Shown: positions 1-7,506, counted from the first letter of the stretch. The stretch: DNA of 56,803 bases from a bacterium (GCA_021784715.1 JAJYHP010000051.1:1-56803), one strand, 5' to 3'. Translations and numbers: made by a program. The notes: generated by a model not told the origin, from the sequence alone.

Positions 1-290
1 ATTCCGATCGCGGCGTTCAGTACACCGACGGTCAGACGCGCGCCCTTGCCGATCAGCATGGCATTCAATGCAGCATGAGCAGAAAAGGGAACTGTTGGGA
101 CAACGCGGTGGTCGAGAGTTTCTGGGCTTCGCTGAAGTCCGAACTTTTCGACGATTATATCCCGACAACACGCGAGGAAGCACGCGCCATGATTTTCAAC
201 TGGATCGAAGCCTGGTATAATCGCCAGCGCCTTCACTCGACGCTCGGCTATCTCAGCCCAGCCGCGTTCGAATTGAAGAAAGTATCTTAA
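1..290 (+). CDS. IS3-family transposase OrfB, C-terminal part (cut by window edge)
   Basis: The open frame runs from base 3 without an upstream stop, so the gene starts outside the window. It reads SDRGVQYTD, then MSRKGNCWDNAVVESFWASL, then a C-terminal WYNRQRLHSTLGYLSP block. These are the typical last blocks of the rve/DDE integrase core of IS3 OrfB. The Asp of SDRG is the second catalytic Asp, and the Glu of VVESF is the catalytic Glu. OrfB is normally made by programmed frameshifting from OrfA, which is not visible. The ATG at 75 is internal and should not be taken as the start. Confidence 0.9.
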   Translation, partial: SDRGVQYTDGQTRALADQHGIQCSMSRKGNCWDNAVVESFWASLKSELFDDYIPTTREEARAMIFNWIEAWYNRQRLHSTLGYLSPAAFELKKVS

Positions 291-320
291 CTTCTTGTCC
301 GCGAAACCTAATCAAGTCCA
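1..320 (+). mobile_element. Right end of an IS3-family insertion sequence
   Basis: The window opens inside an IS3-type element. Its transposase stops at 290. About 30 bases later comes a terminal-repeat-like stretch (about 296-320, TGTCCGCGAAACCTAATCAA then GTCCA) ending in CA, as IS3 termini do. In reverse complement it begins TGGACTTGAT, a form I associate with the IS51-like branch of IS3. The left end, OrfA and any target duplication lie outside the window, so the boundary at 320 is an inference from the terminus. Confidence 0.75.
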
Positions 321-335
321 GTATCGAGGCGCGCG

Positions 336-1688
336 CTATTTGCGTACCGGGCTGGGGAAGACGCCGACGCTGCGCAATCCATTCGCGTCGACACTCCGCA
401 CCGCGAAGACGTAATCGTCGTAGCTAATCGGCAACGTCACCGTCGTTATGTCGCCGACCGGGCGCACGTGTTGCCAGGTCGCGGCGTCGGTTTTGCGCCA
501 TAGGACCTCGTACGCCGTCGCGTCGGCCGCGCGACGCCAGCGCAGCGTCGTGGTATAGCCGAGGTGCGCGAGAACGATATGCACGTGCGTCGGTGCCGCC
601 GGCCCGAGGGCGAGCGTCGCCAGTGCCGCGACGTTGGCACGCGTCGATTGCGCGAGATAGCGCGGGTCGATGTACTGCGGCAGGTCGCCGTACTGCACGC
701 CGTGCTCGACGCGGACGTTTTGATGCTGGTGTTCGAGGACTTCGCTCGCCTCGGTGAAGCGAATCGCCGGATAGCCCATAGCTTGGAACGATTCTTGGTC
801 GCCTCCGCGGAGGAAACGATCGGCGCGGAAGATCTCCTGAATGTGGAGCGTCGGGAGATAGAGCTTATCGGTCGAAACGATAAAGCGCGCGAGTTCTCGC
901 GAAGGCGAGTCGTTCTCGGTACCGAGAAGATTGACCAATCGTGGTTTCGCGCCGGCGGGAAGCGCTTCGCTAAAAATGCGTAGCGTATGAAAAACGCTGC
1001 GGCCGTCGTGCGTCTTGGAATTGCCGACGATATCGTTGTTGAGATCCGCGAGGATGGGAGCGTGCTGGGCGGCCATCTCGTGCGCGAAGTGGTTGGAACC
1101 CCAGAGCCCGAGTTCCTCGCCATCGAAACACGCGAAGATAATCGTGCCGCGGAAATGCGTGGCAGCCATCACGCGCGCCGCTTCGAGTACCGCCGAGGTG
1201 CCCGATGCGTTGTCGTCCGCTCCCGGCGCGACTCCAAGGCCGTCGGTGCAATTCCCATTGCAATCGTCGTAATGGCTCGACATGACGTAGATGCGCCCCG
1301 GTTCGGTGCCGCGCAACGTCGCGATCACGCTCGATTCGGTGACCGCGCGCGGAGTGAATTTGAGTTTCGGTTGGACGTAGGTGTCGAGTCGAACCGTCAT
1401 ACGTCCGCCGGTCGTCGCGGCGATTTTCTTGAATTGAGCGACGAGCCAGTCGCGCGCGGCGAAGACGCCTTGCGTCTTCGTCGAATGGATCTCCGAAAAA
1501 TCGTTGCGCGTGCGGAAGCCCACCAATCGCTCGTCGATCGCGCGCAGGTGCGATGCCGAGACGGCGCGCACCATGGCGAGGATGCGAGGATCGGGGGCGG
1601 GCGAAGCGGAGGGCGCGGCGGCGGTTGCGGTGACGGCAACGGCGGCGGCGAAAGCGATCGATCGTGCGAGCATATCGCAGACTTGCAC
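336..1688 (-). CDS. Secreted M28-family zinc peptidase
   Basis: A 450-residue predicted metallo-exopeptidase exported from the cytoplasm. The N-terminus is a hydrophobic Ala-rich signal peptide (about residues 6-26). The di-zinc site of family M28 is visible: His139 in SSHYDD, Asp158 in PGADDNASG, the Glu pair 191-192 in FDGEELGLWGS and Asp219 in NNDIVGN, with a further His in the later EHQHQN segment. The last 90 or so residues look like a fibronectin-III-type beta domain (TLRWRRA, AYEVLWRK, YVFAVRSVDANG), common in secreted M28 enzymes. The start given is GTG. An ATG 15 bases inside (1673) fits the signal peptide equally well. The peptide substrate cannot be told from sequence. Confidence 0.88.
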   Translation of the reverse strand: MQVCDMLARSIAFAAAVAVTATAAAPSASPAPDPRILAMVRAVSASHLRAIDERLVGFRTRNDFSEIHSTKTQGVFAARDWLVAQFKKIAATTGGRMTVRLDTYVQPKLKFTPRAVTESSVIATLRGTEPGRIYVMSSHYDDCNGNCTDGLGVAPGADDNASGTSAVLEAARVMAATHFRGTIIFACFDGEELGLWGSNHFAHEMAAQHAPILADLNNDIVGNSKTHDGRSVFHTLRIFSEALPAGAKPRLVNLLGTENDSPSRELARFIVSTDKLYLPTLHIQEIFRADRFLRGGDQESFQAMGYPAIRFTEASEVLEHQHQNVRVEHGVQYGDLPQYIDPRYLAQSTRANVAALATLALGPAAPTHVHIVLAHLGYTTTLRWRRAADATAYEVLWRKTDAATWQHVRPVGDITTVTLPISYDDYVFAVRSVDANGLRSVGVFPSPVRK

Positions 1689-2511
1689 CTCGCTGCGACA
1701 AATCCCGCAGCGCGGAGACCCGGTCGTTTACGTGCTGGAATGTGCCGACGGCGCACTCTACACGGGCTGGAGCAACGACCTCGCGCGCCGCGTTCGCGCC
1801 CACCTCCGCGGCCGCGGGGCGAAGGCGACGCGTCGGGCCCTGCCCGTGCGCTTGCATGCTTGGTGGCGCGCGGAATCTGCGAGCGGCGCTCGCTCGACCG
1901 AGGCGCGCTTCAAGCGGCTCTCGCGGGCCGAAAAGCTCACGGTGTTGCAAGCGGCGGAGGCCTTTGGGTATCGGGTCATCGAAACGCCCGCTGTATCACG
2001 AGCCGTCCAGGGGGGAATTTCGATGGCCACGCCACCACAGGCCGAGGAGCGCGATGCGCTTCTCGAGACCGCACGTACGCACGTCGTTCGCATTAGCACG
2101 CCGAAGGGCGAGATGCGATTAGCGCTCGACGCCGACGCCGCACCGAACCACGCCGCAGCTTTCGTGAAACTCGTTCAAGCGGGTTTTTACGACGGCCTCA
2201 CGTTCCATCGCGTGGAACCCGGTTTCGTCATTCAGGGCGGATGCCCCGACGGCGACGGCACCGGCGGCCCGGGCTATCGCCTGAAAGCCGAATTCAGTGC
2301 GCTCCCGCACCTCCGCGGCACGCTGGCGATGGCGCGCTCCTCGCATCCTGATTCGGCGGGCTCGCAGTTTTATATCTGTCTCGACGACGCGCGTTTTCTC
2401 GACGGACAGTACACGGTCTTCGGCCAGCTGATTGACGGCTTCGAGACGCTCGATGCGATTCGCCGCGGCGATACGATGACGAGCGTGACGATGGAACCGC
2501 GTACGCCCTAA
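1582..2511 (+). CDS. GIY-YIG nuclease domain read in one frame with cyclophilin
   Basis: One uninterrupted frame carries a GIY-YIG endonuclease-like domain (about 1720-1955) followed directly by a cyclophilin. The first domain has the VVYVLEC...ALYTGWS pair that defines the family, the Arg of DLARRVRAH, a basic KATR segment and the Glu in STEARFKRLS, as in small UPF0213/YhbQ-type proteins. No stop separates it from the PPIase at 2023. No good ATG or GTG lies just before the domain. Candidates are ATG 1582 or GTG 1630, both antisense to the M28 signal peptide, or CTG 1693. Either this is a real fusion or a nuclease gene that lost its stop. The start is uncertain. Confidence 0.55.
   Translation: MRGSGAGEAEGAAAVAVTATAAAKAIDRASISQTCTSLRQIPQRGDPVVYVLECADGALYTGWSNDLARRVRAHLRGRGAKATRRALPVRLHAWWRAESASGARSTEARFKRLSRAEKLTVLQAAEAFGYRVIETPAVSRAVQGGISMATPPQAEERDALLETARTHVVRISTPKGEMRLALDADAAPNHAAAFVKLVQAGFYDGLTFHRVEPGFVIQGGCPDGDGTGGPGYRLKAEFSALPHLRGTLAMARSSHPDSAGSQFYICLDDARFLDGQYTVFGQLIDGFETLDAIRRGDTMTSVTMEPRTP
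2023..2511 (+). CDS. Peptidyl-prolyl cis-trans isomerase, cyclophilin type
   Basis: Read from the ATG at 2023, this is a 162-residue single-domain cyclophilin that speeds cis-trans isomerisation of peptidyl-proline bonds during folding. Visible signature blocks are TFHRVEPGFVIQGGCP (with the catalytic Arg), the GTLAMARS and SAGSQFYI segments and LDGQYTVFGQ. No signal peptide is present in this reading, so it should be cytoplasmic. A strong GGGGGG Shine-Dalgarno stretch sits about seven bases before the ATG, which favours independent initiation even though the frame continues upstream into a GIY-YIG domain. It converges with the ABC-2 permease gene and shares four bases with it. Confidence 0.88.
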   Translation: MATPPQAEERDALLETARTHVVRISTPKGEMRLALDADAAPNHAAAFVKLVQAGFYDGLTFHRVEPGFVIQGGCPDGDGTGGPGYRLKAEFSALPHLRGTLAMARSSHPDSAGSQFYICLDDARFLDGQYTVFGQLIDGFETLDAIRRGDTMTSVTMEPRTP

Positions 2512-3302
2512 GAGCCGGTCCCCTGGTAATGCCGGAGGCCGAGATTCCAGAACGCATACGAGAGCGCGGTCCAGAGAAGCCCGATCAGCGGCGTTAGAAG
2601 CCCGACCTCCGGGGAGAGCCCGAACGCCGCATCGTGCTTCCCGAGAAAATAACTCGCCGGGAAATAATTCATGAAGGCAAAGGGCAGCACGTACGCGAGG
2701 ACGATGCGTACTCCGCGCGTGTAGATGCTGATCGGATAGCGCGTGAAATCTTGCTCCAGCGACATCACGATCCAGCGCAGCGTATCGACGCGGATGAGCC
2801 AAAATGAGAGCGCGGCGACGAAGAGCGAGATGCCGAGGTCGATGCCGGCGCCGCCGCAGAGCACGGCGGCGATCGTAAGAACCGTGAACGGCGTCACGTG
2901 GATGTCGGCGACGTGCGTCGCGATCGCGAGCGTGACGAGCCCGAGGATGAACCCGTCGGGAAAGGTGCGCGACGGGACGGTCAACACCTGAAAGAGCGTG
3001 TCGAACGGACGCACGAAGAAGCGGTCGAATCGCCCTTCGCGAATGTATTCGGGAACGGAGACAACGTTGAAAAACAGTGCGTTGTGCAGCTCGTGCGCCG
3101 TCATCCAGAGCGCGTAGAGGAAAAACATCTCGCGCAGGCTCCAGCCGTTCATCGACGGGAAACGCAACATCGTCACGGCGAGTGCGGCGAGTGCGGTGCC
3201 GTGATAGACGACGGTGAAAGCGAACCACATGAAGAAATCCGCGCGGTATTCCACGATCGTGAGGAGATTGATCTTCCAGTATTGCACGTACGCTGCGAGC
3301 AT
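2508..3302 (-). CDS. ABC-2 type permease, second subunit
   Basis: A 264-residue integral membrane protein with about six hydrophobic segments. It resembles the ABC2_membrane_6 group (PF06182) of exporter permeases, for example in the VEYRADFFMWF opening and the EYIREGRFDRFFVRP loop that normally contacts the ATPase. ATG 3302 is chosen because it lies five bases after the stop of the upstream permease. The longer open frame to 3416 has a non-membrane Arg-rich start that looks spurious. It is the last gene of the four-gene operon 5855-2508 and pairs with the permease at 3308. The exported substrate is unknown. Confidence 0.85.
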   Translation of the reverse strand: MLAAYVQYWKINLLTIVEYRADFFMWFAFTVVYHGTALAALAVTMLRFPSMNGWSLREMFFLYALWMTAHELHNALFFNVVSVPEYIREGRFDRFFVRPFDTLFQVLTVPSRTFPDGFILGLVTLAIATHVADIHVTPFTVLTIAAVLCGGAGIDLGISLFVAALSFWLIRVDTLRWIVMSLEQDFTRYPISIYTRGVRIVLAYVLPFAFMNYFPASYFLGKHDAAFGLSPEVGLLTPLIGLLWTALSYAFWNLGLRHYQGTGS

Positions 3303-3307
3303 CGCCA

Positions 3308-4102
3308 CTACCCTCCCTGCACGACGACGCGCCGCGACGCCGCGCGCCAGAGCAGGTAGGATGCGCCCGCCGTCACCGCGAGCCAGGTCGCTTGCACCGC
3401 GAGTGCGGCGGCCCATTTCGCGGGCGGAATGATTCCGACGTAAACGAGCAGCGGCGTCGAATAGATCGCGGCGAACGGTAACGCGAAGACCGCGCGGCCG
3501 AACCAGCCGGGAAAGAACGAGAGCGGGAGAATTTGACCGCTGAGCAAGTCGGAGATCCAGCGAACGATGAGTTGGAGGCCGAAGGTCTCGAGCGTCCAGA
3601 ATGCAACCCCGTTCATCAAAAAGTTCACGAAGAAATTCACGCCGTATCCGAGCGCGAAAGAGCAGAAGAAGATCGCGAGGACCGGCAACGACGGCACGTC
3701 GATTCGGACCAATAGGAGCGCGAACAGCAGCGATGGGACGATCGCGGCGGCGTGGAGCAGTGTCTGGCCGATGCCGTCGCTAAAATACGCGAACGGGACG
3801 ACGATGGGTTTCATCAGGTCGACCGCGATGCCGCCTTCGCGGAGCTTCTCGCGAATGACGCGCGTCCCATCGACTTCGAGGACGAGCGACATCAAGAGCG
3901 CGACGGTGGTGTAGGTGACCATCGAATGCAGCGGGAGTCCCGTCGGCGCCGCGTTATGAGCGTAGAGCGCGGTCCAGAGCGAGCGCAGCAGATAGACGCG
4001 CAGCACCAACGAGCCGATCTCGGCGATCAGTTCGATGCGATAGGTCGCCTCGCGAGCGAACGCCTTGCGCGCGTACTCGATATAGGGGGCGAACATCGTC
4101 AC
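3308..4102 (-). CDS. ABC-2 type permease, first subunit
   Basis: A 264-residue polytopic protein of the same ABC-2 permease group as its neighbour, giving a likely heterodimeric channel. A hydrophobic N-terminal helix follows the amphipathic YARKAFAREATYRIELIAE stretch, and the cytosolic loop REKLREGGIAVDLMKPI matches the ATPase-contact loop in the partner. The start is GTG at 4102. Its GTG overlaps the TGA of the hexapeptide-repeat gene (GTGA, 4102-4099), so translation is probably coupled. An internal ATG two codons later is the alternative. With the ATPase at 4854-5855 it forms an exporter of unknown cargo, in the drug, lipid or glycan exporter class. Confidence 0.85.
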   Translation of the reverse strand: MTMFAPYIEYARKAFAREATYRIELIAEIGSLVLRVYLLRSLWTALYAHNAAPTGLPLHSMVTYTTVALLMSLVLEVDGTRVIREKLREGGIAVDLMKPIVVPFAYFSDGIGQTLLHAAAIVPSLLFALLLVRIDVPSLPVLAIFFCSFALGYGVNFFVNFLMNGVAFWTLETFGLQLIVRWISDLLSGQILPLSFFPGWFGRAVFALPFAAIYSTPLLVYVGIIPPAKWAAALAVQATWLAVTAGASYLLWRAASRRVVVQGG

Positions 4103-4857
4103 GAAGGCGGGCGTTTTTTTGTCGCTTCCTTGCGGCGGTGCTCCATCTCCTGAAGCTCGAGCATCATCGCATTGACGACGCCGCCGACGTCGGCGACCTG
4201 TTGCCGGGGAGGCTCCTCGCCGGCCCTCCGTGCGACCGGCTTCGTGCTGCGCTCCGTGTCGGTGCGCGCGTCGCTCGCGTGAAATGCGCGTAAGAATTTT
4301 GAATACGCGGCGGCGGCCTTCGCACGCGCGTCGGAGCCCGCTTCGATATTAAAAACATTCTCGAAGAAGTCGAGTCGTTGTGCGACCTCTGCGGCCTTCT
4401 CGGGGGGGAAAATTGCGGCGGGGTTGCCGGCGGCGATGTGCTGCATCGGGACGCTCGCGCCGCGGGCGAGCCGCGCGTTGACGTGCAGGATCGCGCCGAG
4501 TGCCACCCCGCTCCCGCTCTCCATATGGGCGCCGTTAAAAACGCGGGCCCCCGATGCGATAAAGCAGCCGTCGTCGATCCGCGCGCCGACGACGTACGCT
4601 CCGGGGCCGACGATGCAATCCTTGCCGATCCGCGTCGGAAATTGTATGGCTTTCCCGCCGCTGCTTTTCACGACGGCGTTCTCCATAATCACCGAGCGCG
4701 CGCCGATCTCTAACGGAGCGCCTTCCGCAGTGAGGACCGCCCCATGAAGGATCGCGCATTCGGGGCCGACGATTACTTTGCCCGAAATGACCGCGCTCGG
4801 CGCGACGTACGCACTGGAATGAATCTTCGGCTTCGCTCCGCCGCTGCTGAAAATCAT
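4099..4857 (-). CDS. Left-handed beta-helix (hexapeptide repeat) protein, gamma-carbonic-anhydrase-like
   Basis: A 252-residue protein whose first 170 residues show the hexapeptide periodicity of the gamma-CA/acyltransferase fold (SAVISGKVIVG, AILHGAVL, GKDCIVGPGAYVVGARI, GARVFNGAHME, GVALGAILHVNARL). His38, His111 and His125 are present. The usual zinc pair in the VGHxAxLHG block is replaced by Pro and Val (VGPGAYVVG), so carbonic anhydrase activity is doubtful. The last 80 residues are charged and helical (ends KEATKKRPPS). It sits inside an exporter operon, with ATGA overlap to the ATPase upstream and GTGA overlap to the permease downstream. A structural or acyl-transfer role tied to the transporter is possible but unproved. 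Confidence 0.75.
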   Translation of the reverse strand: MIFSSGGAKPKIHSSAYVAPSAVISGKVIVGPECAILHGAVLTAEGAPLEIGARSVIMENAVVKSSGGKAIQFPTRIGKDCIVGPGAYVVGARIDDGCFIASGARVFNGAHMESGSGVALGAILHVNARLARGASVPMQHIAAGNPAAIFPPEKAAEVAQRLDFFENVFNIEAGSDARAKAAAAYSKFLRAFHASDARTDTERSTKPVARRAGEEPPRQQVADVGGVVNAMMLELQEMEHRRKEATKKRPPS

Positions 4858-5855
4858 GCGCTTCGTTCCTCCCCCGCATATCCTTGCGTGTAGATGTGTC
4901 GGATGATCCCTTCGAGCTCCGGTTCTTCGATGGCGATATCTTCCACGCTGTACCGATCGCTGACTTCGCGCACCAAACGGTCGACGCGTTGGGTCGCGCG
5001 GTCGAAAACAAAACGCGCGGTCAGTCCCTCGAGGCTCTCGAGCCGCGCACCGGGAATCGCCGGCGCCGAGGTGGTTTCGGTAAAGCGTACGACGAGCGTG
5101 CGCTCGCGCCCGTATTCATTCTTGATGCGTTCGATCGGCCCGTCGAAGATCGCGCGCCCGTGGTCGATGAGGACGATGCGTCGGCAGAGGCGCTCCACGT
5201 CGGCGAGGTCGTGCGTGGTGAGGACGATCGTCGTTCCCTGTTCGCGATTGACGCGGGAAACGAACGTCCGGATCGCCTCTTTCGCGACGACGTCGAGCCC
5301 GATGGTCGGCTCGTCGAGGTAGAGAATCGGTGGTTCGTGCAGCATCGCCGCGGCGAAGTCGCCGCGCATGCGTTGCCCCAACGAGAGTTGGCGGACCGGG
5401 GTGCGCAGGAAATCGCCCATCTCCAGCAATTCGACGAAGGCGTCGAGCGAACGTCGATAGCGATCCTGCGGGATGCCGTAGATCGCGCGCAGCAATTCGA
5501 ACGAATCGACGAGCGGAAGATCCCAGTAGAGCTGCGTCCGCTGCCCGAAGACGACGCCGATATTGCGCGCGTTCTCCCGGCGCTTGCGGTGGGGAACGAT
5601 CCCGGCGACCTCAACCTCGCCGCCGCTGGGAACCAGGATGCCGGTCAGCATTTTAATGGTGGTCGATTTCCCGGCGCCGTTGGGGCCGATGTAGCCGATA
5701 AACTCGCCGCGCTCGATCTCCATCGAGAGGCCGGTGACGGCGACTCGATCTTCGTAGACGGGTGAGAAGAGGCCCCGAAGCGCGCCGAGCGCCCCCGGAA
5801 AGCGCTTCGCGCTTCGGAAAACTTTGCGGAGATCGCGCGTTACGATGAGCGGCAC
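4854..5855 (-). CDS. ABC transporter ATP-binding protein (exporter type)
   Basis: The 333-residue nucleotide-binding subunit that powers the two permeases downstream. Walker A is GPNGAGKST, the signature is LSLGQRMR, Walker B is ILYLDEPTIGLD, and the switch His is in TTHDLADVERL. About 90 residues follow the ATPase core and form a small C-terminal domain (TLVVRFTET...VEDIAIEEPELE), as in DrrA/CcmA-like exporter ATPases. An insertion near residues 18-35 (SAKRFPGALGALRGLFSP) is typical of the group paired with PF06182 permeases. It is the first gene of the operon. Its TGA overlaps the ATG of the hexapeptide-repeat gene. Confidence 0.9.
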   Translation of the reverse strand: MPLIVTRDLRKVFRSAKRFPGALGALRGLFSPVYEDRVAVTGLSMEIERGEFIGYIGPNGAGKSTTIKMLTGILVPSGGEVEVAGIVPHRKRRENARNIGVVFGQRTQLYWDLPLVDSFELLRAIYGIPQDRYRRSLDAFVELLEMGDFLRTPVRQLSLGQRMRGDFAAAMLHEPPILYLDEPTIGLDVVAKEAIRTFVSRVNREQGTTIVLTTHDLADVERLCRRIVLIDHGRAIFDGPIERIKNEYGRERTLVVRFTETTSAPAIPGARLESLEGLTARFVFDRATQRVDRLVREVSDRYSVEDIAIEEPELEGIIRHIYTQGYAGEERSA

Positions 5856-5909
5856 GCGGGCGTTCTTCGCCGCTCTCGCGCCGGCCGCCCTCGCCGCGAC
5901 GGGGATAAA

Positions 5910-5938
5910 AAAACGAGCCGCGGGGGGCGGCTCGTTTT
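5910..5938 (-). terminator. Intrinsic terminator after the histone H1-like gene
   Basis: A perfect 12-base stem (AAAACGAGCCGC, 5910-5921, with its complement at 5927-5938) closes a five-G loop. The A-run on one side and the T-run on the other make it work in either direction. It lies 22 bases past the H1-like stop codon on the minus strand and about 55 bases before the start of the exporter ATPase gene, so it should insulate the exporter operon from the strongly promoted H1-like gene. Confidence 0.9.
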
Positions 5939-5960
5939 CTCGGCAAACAAAAACGCCGGA

Positions 5961-6305
5961 TTAGGCGGCTGCCTTTTTCCGACGTGCTGTCGCTTTGCGT
6001 GCGCGCGGCTTGCTCACTTTGCGAGCTACCTTACGGGTCGCGCGTTTTGCGGTCTTGCGCTTCGTGGTCTTGCGCTTCGCGGTGCTGCGCTTCGCCGTTT
6101 TGCGCTTCGCAGTCTTGCGTTTTGCCGTCTTGCGAGCCGGGCGCTTCGCTGCCTTGCGGCGGGTGGTCTTCTTGCGCGCGGTGGCCTTTCGGGCGGTCTT
6201 CTTGCGCGTCGCCTTCTTACGGGCGGGCGCTTTACGGGCCGCTTTTTTTGGAGCGGCTTTCTTGGCGGCACGTTTCGGTGCGGCCTTGGTCTTCTTTACA
6301 GCCAT
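5961..6305 (-). CDS. Histone H1-like Lys/Ala/Arg-rich DNA-binding protein
   Basis: A 114-residue, extremely basic, low-complexity protein built of K/R-A-x steps (AAPKKAARKAPARKK) with a run of five-residue AKRKT units near residues 60-85. It resembles the C-terminal tail of eukaryotic H1 and bacterial AlgP/Hc1-like proteins, which bind and compact DNA without sequence specificity. There is no globular domain and no enzymatic motif. A strong sigma-70-like promoter lies upstream and an intrinsic terminator downstream, so it is a single-gene transcription unit with probably high output. The A(A)AGGA stretch before ATG 6305 is its ribosome-binding site. The frame-shadow ORFs on both strands here arise from the repeat composition. 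Confidence 0.88.
   Translation of the reverse strand: MAVKKTKAAPKRAAKKAAPKKAARKAPARKKATRKKTARKATARKKTTRRKAAKRPARKTAKRKTAKRKTAKRSTAKRKTTKRKTAKRATRKVARKVSKPRARKATARRKKAAA
6052..6141. repeat. 15-base tandem repeat inside the H1-like gene
   Basis: Six consecutive units of about 15 bases, consensus GTCTTGCGCTTCGCG on the plus strand, start at 6052, 6067, 6082, 6097, 6112 and 6127. Each unit encodes one AKRKT-like pentapeptide on the minus strand. The first four units differ from each other at only one to three bases, so copy number could change by slippage. Confidence 0.85.
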
Positions 6306-6357
6306 CGTTCTTGTACGATGTCCTTTCTCCGGTCGTGCGACCGGGGTTATTGCCTTC

Positions 6358-6386
6358 CTTATACTCGATGCAGGATTTTAATGCAA
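6358..6386 (-). promoter_or_regulatory. Sigma-70-type promoter of the H1-like gene
   Basis: On the minus strand a -35 box TTGCAT (6386-6381) is followed after exactly 17 bases by a -10 box TATAAG (6363-6358), about 50 bases before ATG 6305. The leader between contains a perfect 7-base inverted repeat, CCGGTCG-TG-CGACCGG (6329-6344), which could be an operator or a leader hairpin. Confidence 0.7.
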
Positions 6387-6472
6387 GTTTTGTCGCATCG
6401 GCGGGCGAAGTGGCCTCGCCGCCGCGTCTCGCTGCGCGGTTCGCACCTCCGTTCCGAAAGGCTCGTACGACC

Positions 6473-7252
6473 ATGCATCTCGCCGTCAACGATATCGAAC
6501 TCTACGCCGAGATCCGAGGCGAGGGCGAAGCCGTCGTACTGCTCCACGGTTTCCCGTTGACGCATAGCATTTGGGAGGCGACGGCGGCTTCGCTCGCGCG
6601 CGAGTATCGCGTCGTCGCTCCCGACCTGCGCGGAATGGGGGAGTCGGGGCTCTCCGCGGGGCCGTATCTCATGGAGCAACTCGCAGGTGATATCGCGGCG
6701 ATGCTCGATGCGCTGGGAATCGAACGCGCAACGTTCGTCGGACACTCGCTCGGCGGCTACGTCGCACTCGCCTTCGCACGGATGTACGATGCGCGCGTCG
6801 CGCGCTTGGCGTTGGTAACGAGCCGGCTCGGATCCGACACGCCCGAGATCGCGCGGTCGCGTCGCGATCTCGCAGCGTGCGTCGAAGCGGAGAACTCCGT
6901 CGATGTCGTGCTCGATGCGATGTTGCCGCGTTTGGTGGCTCCCGCAAAAGCCGACGCGCTCGCCCAGATGCTGCGCGATATCGCTCGAAAGAACAACCCG
7001 GCGGGGCTCGCGGCGATGCTGCGCGGCATGGCGATGCGCGACGACGCACACGACATCGCCGCCGAACTCTCGATGCCGGTGAGCGTTGTTGCCGGTGGCG
7101 AGGATCGCGCGATCTCGCTCGATGAAGCGCGCGATTCCGCGACGAGTTTTCCCGACGCCGACCTCGTCATATTCGAAGGGGTCGGCCACCTACCGATGCT
7201 CGAGGATCCCGCCGGGTTGGAGCGGGCTCTTCGGGCGCTCCTCGCTCGGTAA
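6473..7252 (+). CDS. Alpha/beta-hydrolase fold protein
   Basis: A 259-residue single-domain hydrolase. The oxyanion region is LLHGFPLTHS, the nucleophile Ser is in GHSLGG, the acid Asp is probably in AGGEDRAI and the catalytic His is in GVGHLPMLE. Cap helices lie between residues about 125 and 190. The order and spacing match haloperoxidase, 3-oxoadipate enol-lactonase and esterase-like members, so the substrate cannot be assigned. Given the aromatic catabolism genes further on, a lactonase or ester hydrolase role is conceivable but there is no linkage. ATG 6473 is chosen because the protein begins directly with the first beta-strand; the upstream open frame reads antisense to the H1-like gene. 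Confidence 0.85.
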   Translation: MHLAVNDIELYAEIRGEGEAVVLLHGFPLTHSIWEATAASLAREYRVVAPDLRGMGESGLSAGPYLMEQLAGDIAAMLDALGIERATFVGHSLGGYVALAFARMYDARVARLALVTSRLGSDTPEIARSRRDLAACVEAENSVDVVLDAMLPRLVAPAKADALAQMLRDIARKNNPAGLAAMLRGMAMRDDAHDIAAELSMPVSVVAGGEDRAISLDEARDSATSFPDADLVIFEGVGHLPMLEDPAGLERALRALLAR

Positions 7253-7278
7253 GCGAACGAGGCTTGGGCTCGCTTACC
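7248..7278. terminator. Hairpin between convergent genes
   Basis: A 9-base inverted repeat, GGTAAGCGA (7248-7256) and TCGCTTACC (7270-7278), holds the stop codon of the hydrolase in one arm and that of the convergent small membrane protein in the other. It has no U-run, so intrinsic termination is uncertain. It may protect or separate both transcripts. Confidence 0.35.
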
Positions 7279-7462
7279 GCAGCGTAGGGAGGCGTCCCGA
7301 GCGGATCAGGGTCCGCCAGATCATGAGCGCGCCGAGGACGACGGCGGCAAGGATCGCCGCTACGATCGCCACCTTTAAAAGAGCGAACGCGACGATCACG
7401 GCAATGAAGAGGGCCGCGATGCCGATGGTGAGGCGCAGGTAGAGGGCGAGGGTCGGGTTCAT
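7274..7462 (-). CDS. Small two-helix membrane protein
   Basis: A 62-residue hydrophobic peptide with two predicted membrane helices in hairpin form (about residues 8-27 and 30-48), closed by a basic tail (WRTLIRSGRLPTLR). A clear AAGGAG ribosome-binding site precedes ATG 7462, which supports translation. No family is recognised. It converges on the hydrolase gene and diverges from the YjfB-like gene. Possible roles are a stress peptide or membrane-associated modulator, but nothing in the sequence decides. Confidence 0.65.
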   Translation of the reverse strand: MNPTLALYLRLTIGIAALFIAVIVAFALLKVAIVAAILAAVVLGALMIWRTLIRSGRLPTLR

Positions 7463-7506
7463 AGAGGAGTCTCCTTGACTTAAGAACCGAATTCCCCGGA
7501 AGGGGC

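Noticed and set aside
987..2096. A 369-codon plus-strand open frame across the M28 peptidase
   Set aside because: It is antisense to a gene with complete catalytic motifs, its translation is Arg-rich and unlike any family, and high GC makes such frames common.
5984..6381. Long frames on the plus strand opposite the H1-like gene
   Set aside because: They are hydrophobic or Cys/Ser-rich mirrors of the repeated AKRKT codons. The minus strand has the promoter, ribosome-binding site and terminator.
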